DNA of 64,000 bases from Streptomyces sp. NBC_01408. Lineage in GTDB: Bacteria > Actinomycetota > Actinomycetes > Streptomycetales > Streptomycetaceae. Position numbers and translations under genes: made by a program. The notes under the pieces are model-generated. The model was not told the DNA's origin and did not search any database. It was given only the letters and a program-made list of their open reading frames with translations. Location: NCBI RefSeq assembly GCF_026340255.1, contig NZ_JAPEPJ010000001.1, positions 3,651,001-3,715,000 on the forward strand, written 5' to 3'. Below, one piece after another: positions 16,254 to 23,864 of this stretch (position 1 is the first letter of the stretch; each line of letters opens with the position of its first letter).

Positions 16254-16430
16254 TCACTGAGCCGCGGGAACGTCCGGGCGACTGGCCGCGGTCCACTCCT
16301 CGAGCAGGAATTCGTAGGCCTCGGAGGGCCACTCGTCGTCCACCCGGGTTTCGACGAGGTGCCGGATCGCCTCGTTCGCCTCTGCGGCGGACGGGCGGGC
16401 AGGACCCGCGGGCCGGAGTGTCTGATGCAT
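16254..16430 (-). CDS. Small acidic protein of unknown function (58 aa)
   Basis: A short leftward frame. It starts at ATG 16430 (MHQTLRPAGPARPSAAEANE) and ends at TGA 16254, with a hydrophilic helical core IRHLVETRVDDEWPSEAYEF followed by LLEEWTAASRPD. Amino-acid balance and codon use look like a real gene, with GC-rich third positions, while the two other leftward frames across it are Arg/Pro-rich shadows. I do not recognise a family. It could be a small regulator or adaptor. Confidence 0.6.
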   Translation of the reverse strand: MHQTLRPAGPARPSAAEANEAIRHLVETRVDDEWPSEAYEFLLEEWTAASRPDVPAAQ

Positions 16431-16443
16431 GTTTCAAGGCTAC

Positions 16444-16525
16444 GGGCGGGCACTGACAGCCACTGCCGGATCACGGGTGGCATCCATCACCCGGTCCGGC
16501 ACCTGGCGGCGCCACGTGCCCGCCC
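16444..16525 (-). terminator. Extended nested hairpin downstream of the TerD gene
   Basis: GGGCGGGCAC (16444-16453) pairs with GTGCCCGCCC (16516-16525). Inside it TGCCGGA pairs with TCCGGCA and GGGTG with CACCC, giving one long interrupted stem just past the leftward TerD stop. Confidence 0.7.
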
Positions 16526-16531
16526 ACCTGC

Positions 16532-17794
16532 TCAGAGTGCCTGCGAGGCGGGCTTGACCATGCCGCGCACTGTGCGGGACTTCACAAACTCGCCGATGGC
16601 CGTCATCTCCCACTCACCGGTGAACTGCTTGATCAGCTTCGCCATCATCACGCCGGTCTGCGGTTCGGCGCCCGTGAGGTCGAAGCGCACCAGCTCCTCG
16701 CCGCTCGCCGCGTCGATCAGGCGGCAGTACGCCTTGGCCACCTCGCTGAACTTCTGGCCGGAGAAGGAGTTGACCGTGAAGACCAGGCCGGTGGCCTCGG
16801 CGGGCAGCCGGCCGAGGTCCACGACGATCACCTCGTCGTCCCCGGCGCCCTCGCCCGTGAGGTTGTCGCCGGAGTGCTTGATCGAGCCGTTCAGGATGGA
16901 CAGCTTGCCGAAGTAGCAGCTGTCGAGGTGGTTGCGCTGCGGGCCGTACGCGATGACGGAGGCGTCGAGGTCGATGTCCTTGCCGCGGAACGCGGGCTCC
17001 CAGCCCAGGCCCATCTTGACCTGCGAGAGCAGCGGACGGCCGCCCTTGACCAGGGAGACGGTCTGGTTCTTCTGGAGGCTGACCCGGCCCTTGTCGAGGT
17101 TGATCTTCCCCGCGCCGAGGGGCGCGGCCGCGGCCGCGGCGGGAGCGGGGGCCGCCGGGACCGGCGCGGCCGGGGTGGGCGTCGTGGCTCCGCCGAGCCA
17201 GGGGGAGGGCGGCCGGGAGGCGGGCGGGGCGGGCGGCGCCGGGGGCATGGGCGGGGCGACGGGTGCGGGCGCGGCGGCCGCCGGGGCCGGCTCCTCGTCC
17301 ACCGAGACCCCGAAGTCGGTGGCGATGCCCGCGAGGCCGTTCGCGTACCCCTGGCCGACCGCGCGGACCTTCCACACGCCGCCGCGCTGGTACACCTCGA
17401 CCACGACGAGCGCGGTCTCGCCGCCCAGCTGCGGAGGGGTGAACGTGGCGATCACCGAGCCACCGTCCGCGTTCCGCACGGTGGCGGTGGGCTCTACGCC
17501 CTGGAAGGTCTGCCCTGCGGCGTCAGGGCTGGCGGTGACCACGATCCGCTCGATGCCGGGCGGTACCGCGCCGGTGTCCACGGTGATCGAGTCCGGCGCG
17601 GAGCCACCGCCGGACCGGTAGCTGACACCGGGCCCGGACGGCTGGTTGTAGAAGATGAAGTCGGCATCGGAGCGCACCTTGCCGTCTGCCGCAAGGAGGA
17701 GCCCCGATACGTCGAGTCGTACCGGGGCGGCCACGTCCACCGTCACGCGGACGGCATTGAGCGGCAGATTGGAACCAGGGGTCATAGCGGTCAT
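16532..17794 (-). CDS. Two-domain TerD-family stress protein
   Basis: A 420-residue protein with two TerD folds. Domain 1 (about residues 1-165) has VRLDVSGLLLAADGKVRSDADFIFYNQP and the calcium-site region. A Pro/Ala-rich linker follows (about 166-230). Domain 2 (about 231-420) has LGWEPAFRGKDIDLDASVIAYG and HSGDNLTGEGAGDDEVIVVDL. TerD proteins bind calcium and act in tellurite and general stress responses, and Streptomyces carries many. The start may be ATG 17794 or the ATG at 17785, and neither has a clear RBS. Single-domain paralogues normally sit in ter clusters; this one is alone. Confidence 0.9.
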   Translation of the reverse strand: MTAMTPGSNLPLNAVRVTVDVAAPVRLDVSGLLLAADGKVRSDADFIFYNQPSGPGVSYRSGGGSAPDSITVDTGAVPPGIERIVVTASPDAAGQTFQGVEPTATVRNADGGSVIATFTPPQLGGETALVVVEVYQRGGVWKVRAVGQGYANGLAGIATDFGVSVDEEPAPAAAAPAPVAPPMPPAPPAPPASRPPSPWLGGATTPTPAAPVPAAPAPAAAAAAPLGAGKINLDKGRVSLQKNQTVSLVKGGRPLLSQVKMGLGWEPAFRGKDIDLDASVIAYGPQRNHLDSCYFGKLSILNGSIKHSGDNLTGEGAGDDEVIVVDLGRLPAEATGLVFTVNSFSGQKFSEVAKAYCRLIDAASGEELVRFDLTGAEPQTGVMMAKLIKQFTGEWEMTAIGEFVKSRTVRGMVKPASQAL

Positions 17795-17847
17795 GCCGGG
17801 AGAACGACCGGAGGTGCTTTGCCGTTCCCTTACCTTCGCGGGAGATT

Positions 17848-18069
17848 TCAGCGCCGGTTGCGCGGGTGGTCCTTCGCCGTGCGCTCATTGCCGAACTTGT
17901 ACGCGCCGGTCCAGCGGGCCATCACGAGCTGCGCGTCGCCGGACTCCACCTCGGCCAGGAACCTGTCGGCCCGGCCCCCGCGCAGGGTGCCCGCGGCGCG
18001 ACCCCGGTGGGTGATGACGACGGAACGGTCGGCGCGCGTCTCGTACGAGAATCCGTGGGGCTTCGGCAT
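17848..18069 (-). CDS. Small conserved Streptomyces protein
   Basis: A 73-residue basic protein: MPKPHGFSYETRADRSVVIT, then HRGRAAGTLRGGRADRFLAE and a tail RWTGAYKFGNERTAKDHPRN. Similar short proteins are common in Streptomyces genomes, but their role is unknown to me. ATG 18069 is chosen over an upstream in-frame ATG because the extra residues (MRCLPRSRRGRLRP) look non-coding. It lies upstream of the terD-like gene on the same strand but is probably a separate unit. Confidence 0.7.
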   Translation of the reverse strand: MPKPHGFSYETRADRSVVITHRGRAAGTLRGGRADRFLAEVESGDAQLVMARWTGAYKFGNERTAKDHPRNRR

Positions 18070-18135
18070 GGGCCGCAGCCTGCCCCGCCGCGAGCGGGGC
18101 AGGCAACGCATTTAGGGCGGGCAACGCGTTCAAGG

Positions 18136-18165
18136 GGGTGTCCGGCGACCGGGTGTCCGGCGACC
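18136..18165. repeat. 15-bp tandem repeat
   Basis: GGGTGTCCGGCGACC occurs twice in direct succession in the gap between the aldehyde dehydrogenase and the 73-aa protein genes, followed by a GC-rich potential hairpin (GGGCCC pairs near 18176-18200). Confidence 0.75.
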
Positions 18166-18217
18166 GGGCGGGCCGGGGCCCAGGCGGGCGGCCCGGGCCC
18201 CCGACGGGCCGTCGTGC

Positions 18218-19741
18218 TCAGCCCCCGGTGACCCGGCGCGGCAGCCCCAGTGGGTTGGCCTCGCGCAGCTCCGCCGGAAGGAGGGCGTCCGGCACCGACT
18301 GGTAGGCCACCGGCCGCAGCCAGCGCTCGATCGCCGTGCCGCCGACCGAGGTGGAGTGGGAGGTGGCCGCCGGGTACGGCCCGCCGTGGTGCTGAGCCGG
18401 GGCCACGGCGACCCCGGTCGGCCAGCCGTTGACCACGATCCGGCCGGCCAGCCCCGTGACCTGGCCGATCAGCTCGGCGGCGGGGCCCGGCGCGCCCCCG
18501 GTCTCGGCGGCGGACAGCTGGAGGGTGGCGCTCAGGTTCCCGGGCAGGAGCCCGAGGACGGCCGCGGCCTCGCCCTGGTCCGCGTACCGCACGACGACGG
18601 TGACGGGACCGAAGCACTCCTCCAGGAGCAGCCCGTACGCCCCGCCCTCCAGGAGGACGCGGGCCGCCACGGTCAGGTAGCCGGCGCCCACGGTGTGCTC
18701 CCCGCCGGAGCCCGGGGTGACGGGCGCGGCGACGCCGGGCAGGGCGGCCCGCCCGCCCACTCCGGAGATGAAGTTCTCCCGCATCCGGTGGTCCAGGAGC
18801 ACCCCCGGCTCGGTCTCCCCGAGCGCCTTGGTGAGGGCGCCGGTGAGCCGGTCACCGTCCGCTCCCTCGGGGACGAGGACCAGGCCCGGCTTGACGCAGA
18901 ACTGGCCGACGCCGAGGGTGACCGCGCCCGCGAGCCCGCCGCCGATCTCCTCGGCGCGTTCGGCGGCCGCGGCCGGGGTGACCACGACGGGGTTGAGCGA
19001 GCCCAGTTCCCCGTGGAAGGGGATGGGGACGGGCCGGGCGGCCGCCGCGTCGAACAGGGCCCGCCCGCCCCGGACCGACCCGGTGAACCCGGCGGCGGCC
19101 ACCAGCGGGTGGCGGATCAGCTCCAGGCCGGCGTCGAACCCGTGGACCACGCCGACCACGTCGGCCGGGAGCCCGGTCGCGACGGCCGCCCGGCGCAGCA
19201 GCGAGGCGCACAGCTCGGAGGTGGCCGGGTGGTCGGGGTGCGCCTTGACGACCACCGGGCAGCCGGCGGCCAGCGCGCTGGCGGTGTCGCCGCCGGGGAC
19301 GGAGAAGGCGAGCGGGAAGTTCGAGGCGGCGTAGACCGCGACCACGCCCAGCGGCACCTTGTAGCGGCGCAGTTCGGGGCGCGGCGGGCTGAGGGAGGCA
19401 TCGGCGCGGTCGATGCGGATGTCGAGGTAGGCCCCCTCGTCCACGGCGTCGGCGAAGGCGCGCAGCTGGCCGGTGGTGCGGGCCAGTTCGCCGGTGAGCC
19501 GGCCCGGACCGAGCGCGGTCTCTGCGTCGGCGGCCTCGATGACGTGGGCGGCGGCCTCGTCGAGCAGTGCGGCGGCCGCGCGCAGGAAGGCGGCGCGGGC
19601 GGGGGCGTCGGCCAGCGCGGCCCGGGCCGCGTGGGCCGCGCGTACGGCCTCGTCCACCTCCCGGGGTGTGGCCTCCGCCGCAACCTGCTCGCGCTGCTTC
19701 CCGGTGCGGGGGTCCACACTCCAGACTGGTGTCGCTGTCAT
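18218..19741 (-). CDS. Aldehyde dehydrogenase (2,5-dioxovalerate dehydrogenase-like)
   Basis: A 507-residue NAD(P)-dependent aldehyde dehydrogenase. The catalytic Cys is residue 282 (GQFCVKPG), the general base Glu is in FHGELGS, and the cofactor loop is in GFTGSVRGG. The layout resembles alpha-ketoglutaric semialdehyde (2,5-dioxovalerate) dehydrogenases of sugar-acid and hydroxyproline breakdown, but the exact substrate is inferred. It is divergent from an IclR regulator with a perfect palindrome just before its start, a common arrangement for sugar-acid catabolism genes. Confidence 0.88.
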   Translation of the reverse strand: MTATPVWSVDPRTGKQREQVAAEATPREVDEAVRAAHAARAALADAPARAAFLRAAAALLDEAAAHVIEAADAETALGPGRLTGELARTTGQLRAFADAVDEGAYLDIRIDRADASLSPPRPELRRYKVPLGVVAVYAASNFPLAFSVPGGDTASALAAGCPVVVKAHPDHPATSELCASLLRRAAVATGLPADVVGVVHGFDAGLELIRHPLVAAAGFTGSVRGGRALFDAAAARPVPIPFHGELGSLNPVVVTPAAAAERAEEIGGGLAGAVTLGVGQFCVKPGLVLVPEGADGDRLTGALTKALGETEPGVLLDHRMRENFISGVGGRAALPGVAAPVTPGSGGEHTVGAGYLTVAARVLLEGGAYGLLLEECFGPVTVVVRYADQGEAAAVLGLLPGNLSATLQLSAAETGGAPGPAAELIGQVTGLAGRIVVNGWPTGVAVAPAQHHGGPYPAATSHSTSVGGTAIERWLRPVAYQSVPDALLPAELREANPLGLPRRVTGG

Positions 19742-19760
19742 GGCCCGCTGCCTCCTGGAT

Positions 19761-19778
19761 CGTTCAGTATTCTGAACG
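19761..19778. promoter_or_regulatory. IclR-type operator upstream of the aldehyde dehydrogenase
   Basis: Perfect palindrome CGTTCAG-TATT-CTGAACG, 20 bases before the dehydrogenase start and in the divergent gap shared with the iclR gene. IclR regulators typically bind such short inverted repeats. Confidence 0.75.
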
Positions 19779-19867
19779 CCGTTCCGGTGGATGAATGATC
19801 ACATCTGCTGCGGACTCTATTTCCGCGCCCTGCGCGTGACAAGGGGCGAGCAGAGGAGAGCAGGGGT

Positions 19868-20650
19868 ATGACGACGACCGAGCCGGCGGGCCCGATCACG
19901 GCGGCGCCGGTCAAATCGGCGGTGCGCACGGTCCTGTTGCTGGAGCACTTCGCGGCGCATCCGGGACTGCACAGCCTGGCCGACATCCAGAACGATCTCT
20001 CCCTGCCCAAGTCCAGCCTGTACATGCTGCTGCGCACCCTGGTGAACCTGGGGTGGGTGGAGACGGACGCCACGGGGACGCGGTACGGGATCGGCGTACG
20101 GGCCCTGCTGGTCGGGAGCTCGTACATCGACGGCGACGAGGTGGTCGCCGCGGCCCGGCCCACCCTGGACCGGCTCTCCGACGACACGACCGAGACCATC
20201 CACCTGGCCAGGATGGACGGGACCAGCGTGGTCTACCTCGCCACCCGGCAGTCCCAGCACTACCTGCGGCCCTTCACCCGCGTCGGGCGGCGGCTGCCCG
20301 TGCACTCGACGGCCCTCGGCAAGGCGCTGCTGGCCACGCACACGGACGAAGAGGTGCGCAGACTGCTGCCGCGGCGGCTGGAGGCGGTCACCGAGCGCAC
20401 CGTCACGGACCGGGAGCAGCTGATCGAGGAGCTGGCGCTGGTGCGGGAGCAGGGGTACGCGGTGGACCGGGAGGAGAACACGCTGGGGCTGCGCTGCTTC
20501 GGGGTGGCCGTGCCGTACCGGACGCCGGCGCGGGACGCGGTGAGCTGCTCGGTGCCGGTGGCCCGGCTGACGCCGGGGCACGAGCAGGTGATCAAGGCGG
20601 CGCTGTTCGAGGCGCGGGACCGGCTGTCGGTGGTGACGCGCCGCATGTGA
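19868..20650 (+). CDS. IclR-family transcriptional regulator
   Basis: A 260-residue protein with an N-terminal winged helix (SLADIQNDLSLPKSSLYMLLRTLVNLGWV, about residues 36-64) and a C-terminal GAF-like IclR effector domain (LPVHSTALGKALLA and YAVDREENTLGLRCFGVAVP). It is divergent from the aldehyde dehydrogenase and probably controls it through the palindrome at 19761-19778, responding to a pathway intermediate. A 22-bp palindromic terminator follows. Confidence 0.9.
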   Translation: MTTTEPAGPITAAPVKSAVRTVLLLEHFAAHPGLHSLADIQNDLSLPKSSLYMLLRTLVNLGWVETDATGTRYGIGVRALLVGSSYIDGDEVVAAARPTLDRLSDDTTETIHLARMDGTSVVYLATRQSQHYLRPFTRVGRRLPVHSTALGKALLATHTDEEVRRLLPRRLEAVTERTVTDREQLIEELALVREQGYAVDREENTLGLRCFGVAVPYRTPARDAVSCSVPVARLTPGHEQVIKAALFEARDRLSVVTRRM

Positions 20651-20675
20651 GGCGCGGACGGCCTCGGATGAGGCA

Positions 20676-20697
20676 GTCTCCCCCGCGCGGGGGAGAC
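20676..20697 (+). terminator. Terminator after the iclR gene
   Basis: A perfect 22-bp palindrome, GTCTCCCCC-GCGC-GGGGGAGAC, 26 bases after the stop. A second weaker C/G-run hairpin follows at about 20700-20717. Confidence 0.75.
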
Positions 20698-20750
20698 GGT
20701 TCCCCATCACGGGGGACGTGGTGGGGCCGCGCGCACGGGACCGTTGGGTC

Positions 20751-21803
20751 ATGACCAAACGAGCCGTTCACACGATGCGCACACTGCACTCGGAGCACTC
20801 GGAGCACTCGGAGCACTCGGGGCACTCGGGGCACTCGGACTACGCGCCGCGGCCGGTGCGGTCCGTCCCCGGGCAGGGGGCGTGGCGGCGGGCCCTGGCG
20901 GTGGCGGCGCTGGCGGCCACGGTCCCCTACCTCACCCTCAAGACCGCCTGGCTGGCGGGGAGCCGGATCGGCATACCGGACGGCAGCGTGCTGCTCGACC
21001 CGGAACCGTTCCTCATCGCGGCGAACGCCGTCACGGTGGTGATGGACGCCTGCGTGATCCTGCTCGTGCTGGTCCTCACCAGACCCTGGGGGCTGCGGGT
21101 GCCTGCCTGGCTGCTGACCGTCCCGGTGTTCGTGGCGACCGGGCTGCTGGCCCCGATCGTCACCGGGTTCCCGGGCCAACTCCTCGTACGCCTGCTCGGC
21201 TTCGGGGAGGACCCCGCCGCGAAGGCGCTCCGCGAGCCCTTCCTGGACCCCTGGGTGTTCAACGTCGTCTACACCGGATTCGGCATCCAAGGACTCGCCC
21301 TGGCCGGGCTGTTCGTGCCCTATGCGCGGGAGCGCTGGGGCCGGCGGTGGCAGGGCGTGCTGGGGCCCCGGCTGCCGTCGTCCACGGGGGTGGTGGCGGC
21401 AGCCGCGGCAGCGGCCGGCCTGGCGGTGGCGGCGGTGTACGTCTACTGGGCCCTCGGGGGGACGGCCGGTCTGGGAGCCGAGCGGGCGGCAGCCCACTCG
21501 GCGGACACGGCCATGGTTTCCGGGATCCACGCGATGTGCGCGCTCGCCGCCGGAGCGGGGGCGCTGATCCTGGCCCGCGGCGGGGCGCTCCGCGCGCGGT
21601 GGCCGCTCGGCCTCGCCTGGATCGGTGCGGGGGCGGCCCTGAGCTGGGGGACCTGGATGCTCGCCGTGTCGGGGGGACCGCAGCTGGACGGTGGCGAAGG
21701 GCCCCCGGCTGCGGCCCTGTTGACCTACGCTGGCCAGATGATCACCGGATCGCTCGCCGTCGCAGTCCTCACCCGGTTCCTCATATCCCGTCGCGAGGGG
21801 TGA
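20751..21803 (+). CDS. Membrane protein with a His/Ser/Glu-repeat head, first gene of a two-component operon
   Basis: A 350-residue protein with about eight transmembrane helices. The N-terminus holds HSEHSEHSEHSGHSGHSDY (about residues 13-31), encoded by six tandem 9-bp units (20787-20840). The rest reads as a conserved Streptomyces integral membrane protein of unknown role. Its TGA overlaps the ATG of the histidine kinase (TGATG), so the two are translationally coupled. It may feed the kinase a signal or be its regulated partner. The His-rich head could bind metal, which is speculation. Confidence 0.7.
   Translation: MTKRAVHTMRTLHSEHSEHSEHSGHSGHSDYAPRPVRSVPGQGAWRRALAVAALAATVPYLTLKTAWLAGSRIGIPDGSVLLDPEPFLIAANAVTVVMDACVILLVLVLTRPWGLRVPAWLLTVPVFVATGLLAPIVTGFPGQLLVRLLGFGEDPAAKALREPFLDPWVFNVVYTGFGIQGLALAGLFVPYARERWGRRWQGVLGPRLPSSTGVVAAAAAAAGLAVAAVYVYWALGGTAGLGAERAAAHSADTAMVSGIHAMCALAAGAGALILARGGALRARWPLGLAWIGAGAALSWGTWMLAVSGGPQLDGGEGPPAAALLTYAGQMITGSLAVAVLTRFLISRREG
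20787..20840 (+). repeat. 9-bp coding tandem repeat (His-Ser-Glu/Gly)
   Basis: Six units of CACTCGGAG or the variant CACTCGGGG, each encoding His-Ser-Glu or His-Ser-Gly; the sixth ends in GAC. The first three copies are identical. Confidence 0.9.
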
Positions 21804-23125
21804 TGCGTGCGGGCCTGGGCGGGTTGCTGGGGGCGCGGGCCAGGCTGCGCTGGGTCCACCTGATACTCGGCGGGGCCCTGCTGATGCCGTACTTCCTCCT
21901 CACCCAGGTGGGGGTCGGAATGGTGGCCGGCGGGGTCAACGCCCTCAACTCCTTCCCGCTGGCCCTCGCCGCCTACGCGGCCGCCCTGCCGCTCGCCGCG
22001 GCCACCGCCGTCTTCGGACTGGTACGGCCGCTGTCGGTGACGGCCGTCCGGGCCATGTGCGGGGTGCCGGGGGACCGGTTGGCCGAGGGGCCGGCGAGGT
22101 CCTGGGCCGCCCGGGGCCGGACCTCCGCCTGGTGGACCCTGCACCTCGGGGTCGGCGCCCTGGTCAGCGGGCTCACGCTCGCGGTGCCGCCCATGGGGGT
22201 CGTGTTGATCGCGCTCCCGTTCGTGAGCGGGCTGCAGGAGGCCCGGCTGGGGCTCGGCTGGTTCTCCACCGGCGCCCAGCCGTACGTGGCACCGCTGCTC
22301 GGGATCGGCCTGCTGGCGGGGCTGGCGCTCTGCGCCGCCGGGGCCGCGGCGCTGCTGGCCCGGCTGGCCCCCGTACTGCTGGGCCCGACTGCGGCGGACC
22401 GGTTGGCGGCGGCCGAGGAGCGGGCCGCCGACCTGGCCGTGCGCAACCGGCTGGCCCGGGAGCTGCACGACGCGGTCGGGCACGCGCTGAGCGCCGTCAC
22501 CCTCCAGGCGGTCGCCGCCCGGCGGGTGCTGGAGCGCGACCCCGAGTTCGTCCGGGAGGCACTGGCCGCGATCGAGGACACCACCCGGCGGACGGTGGGC
22601 GAGCTGGACGCCGTGCTGGGCCTGCTGCGGGACGGGGACCCGGCCCGGCCGGACGCCGCGTTCGCGCCGACGCTGGCCGCCGACCTCGACGGGCTGCTGG
22701 CACGTACCCGGGCGGCGGGCACCACCGTCACCGCCCACCAGGACCCCGGGCCCGCCGGGAACTGGGCGCAGCTCCCGGAGATCGTCTCCCGCGAGGCGTA
22801 CCGGATCGTCCAGGAGGGCCTCAGCAACGCCCTGCGGCACGGCTCGGGCCCCGTGGAACTGCGGATATCCGTACGGGGCGGAGAGGGCAGCGGCCACCCC
22901 GTACCCACTGACCGGCGCGAACACCCTGAACAGCGTGAACTGGAGATCAGCATGACCAACCCACCGGCCGCACCCGAAGCCCGGGAGGCCCGCACCACCG
23001 GGGGCCGCGGGCTGCGCGGCGCGGCGGAACGGGCCGCGCTGCTCGGCGGCCGCGTCGAGGCGGGCCCGTACGAGGGCCGCTGGCGGCTGCGGGCCGTCCT
23101 CCCGCTCGCCGGGGGCAAGCGGTGA
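21803..23125 (+). CDS. Sensor histidine kinase (HisKA_3 type)
   Basis: A 440-residue membrane sensor kinase. About five transmembrane helices fill the first 200 residues. The dimerisation/phosphoacceptor motif is RNRLARELHDAVGHALSAVT (His near residue 222), and the ATPase domain has EGLSNALRHG (N box) and TTGGRGLRGAAERAALLGG (G box). This is the NarX/DesK-like class that pairs with LuxR-type regulators, and the next gene encodes one (GTGA overlap). A short insert rich in charged residues sits between the N and G boxes. The signal is unknown. Confidence 0.9.
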   Translation: MRAGLGGLLGARARLRWVHLILGGALLMPYFLLTQVGVGMVAGGVNALNSFPLALAAYAAALPLAAATAVFGLVRPLSVTAVRAMCGVPGDRLAEGPARSWAARGRTSAWWTLHLGVGALVSGLTLAVPPMGVVLIALPFVSGLQEARLGLGWFSTGAQPYVAPLLGIGLLAGLALCAAGAAALLARLAPVLLGPTAADRLAAAEERAADLAVRNRLARELHDAVGHALSAVTLQAVAARRVLERDPEFVREALAAIEDTTRRTVGELDAVLGLLRDGDPARPDAAFAPTLAADLDGLLARTRAAGTTVTAHQDPGPAGNWAQLPEIVSREAYRIVQEGLSNALRHGSGPVELRISVRGGEGSGHPVPTDRREHPEQRELEISMTNPPAAPEAREARTTGGRGLRGAAERAALLGGRVEAGPYEGRWRLRAVLPLAGGKR

Positions 23126-23802
23126 CCCCGGCGGGAGCGGCGCCCCGGCCGCCGCTGCGCATCGTGCTCTGCGACGACGAGCGGATGGTCCGCACCGCCC
23201 TGCGCGTCATCCTCGACGCCGAGCCCGACCTGGAGGTCGTGGGCGAGGCGGCGACCGGGGCCGAGGCCGTGCCGCTGGTCCGCTCACTGGCCCCCGACGT
23301 GGTGCTGATGGACGTCCGGATGCCCGAGATCGACGGCATCCGGGCCACCGAGCAGATCCTCGCCACCATGGCCGAGCCGCCCCGCATCGTGGTCGTCACC
23401 ACCTTCGAGAACGACGACTACGTCTACGACGCGCTGCGGGCGGGAGCCTCGGGTTTCCTCCTCAAGCGGGCCGAACCCGACGAGCTGACCGGCGCGGTCC
23501 GGCTCGTCGCCCGCGGGGACTCGCTGCTCTTCCCGGCCGCCGTCCGCTCCCTGGCCTCGGCCCGCGCGGAAGCCGCCCGGCCCGCCGCCGCGCCCTGGGT
23601 GGCCCGGCTCACGGACCGCGAGGCCGAGGTGCTGCGCCTGATGGCCGCCGGACTGTCCAACCAGGAGATGAGCGGGAGCCTGGGAGTGGGAGCGCAGACG
23701 GTCAAGACGCACGTCGCCTCCGTGCTCGCCAAGACCGGCTCCCGGGACCGCACCCAGGCCGTCATCGCCGCGTACGAGGGGGGCTTCATGAAGAAAAGCT
23801 GA
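23122..23802 (+). CDS. NarL/FixJ-type response regulator
   Basis: A 226-residue protein. The receiver domain has the acidic pair CDDERMV, the phospho-acceptor Asp in VVLMDVRMPEIDG, and Lys in FLLKRAEPDE. A LuxR-type HTH closes it (LTDREAEVLRLMAAGLSNQEM, then GVGAQTVKTHVASVLAKTG). The GTG start overlaps the kinase stop by 4 bases. It would be phosphorylated by that kinase. Its targets are not evident but may include its own operon. Confidence 0.93.
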   Translation: MTPAGAAPRPPLRIVLCDDERMVRTALRVILDAEPDLEVVGEAATGAEAVPLVRSLAPDVVLMDVRMPEIDGIRATEQILATMAEPPRIVVVTTFENDDYVYDALRAGASGFLLKRAEPDELTGAVRLVARGDSLLFPAAVRSLASARAEAARPAAAPWVARLTDREAEVLRLMAAGLSNQEMSGSLGVGAQTVKTHVASVLAKTGSRDRTQAVIAAYEGGFMKKS

Positions 23803-23864
23803 GAACCCCGCCACAAACGGGGCAGAGCGGAACGGCTGGGGCCGCTGAAGCGTCTTTCCGGGGG

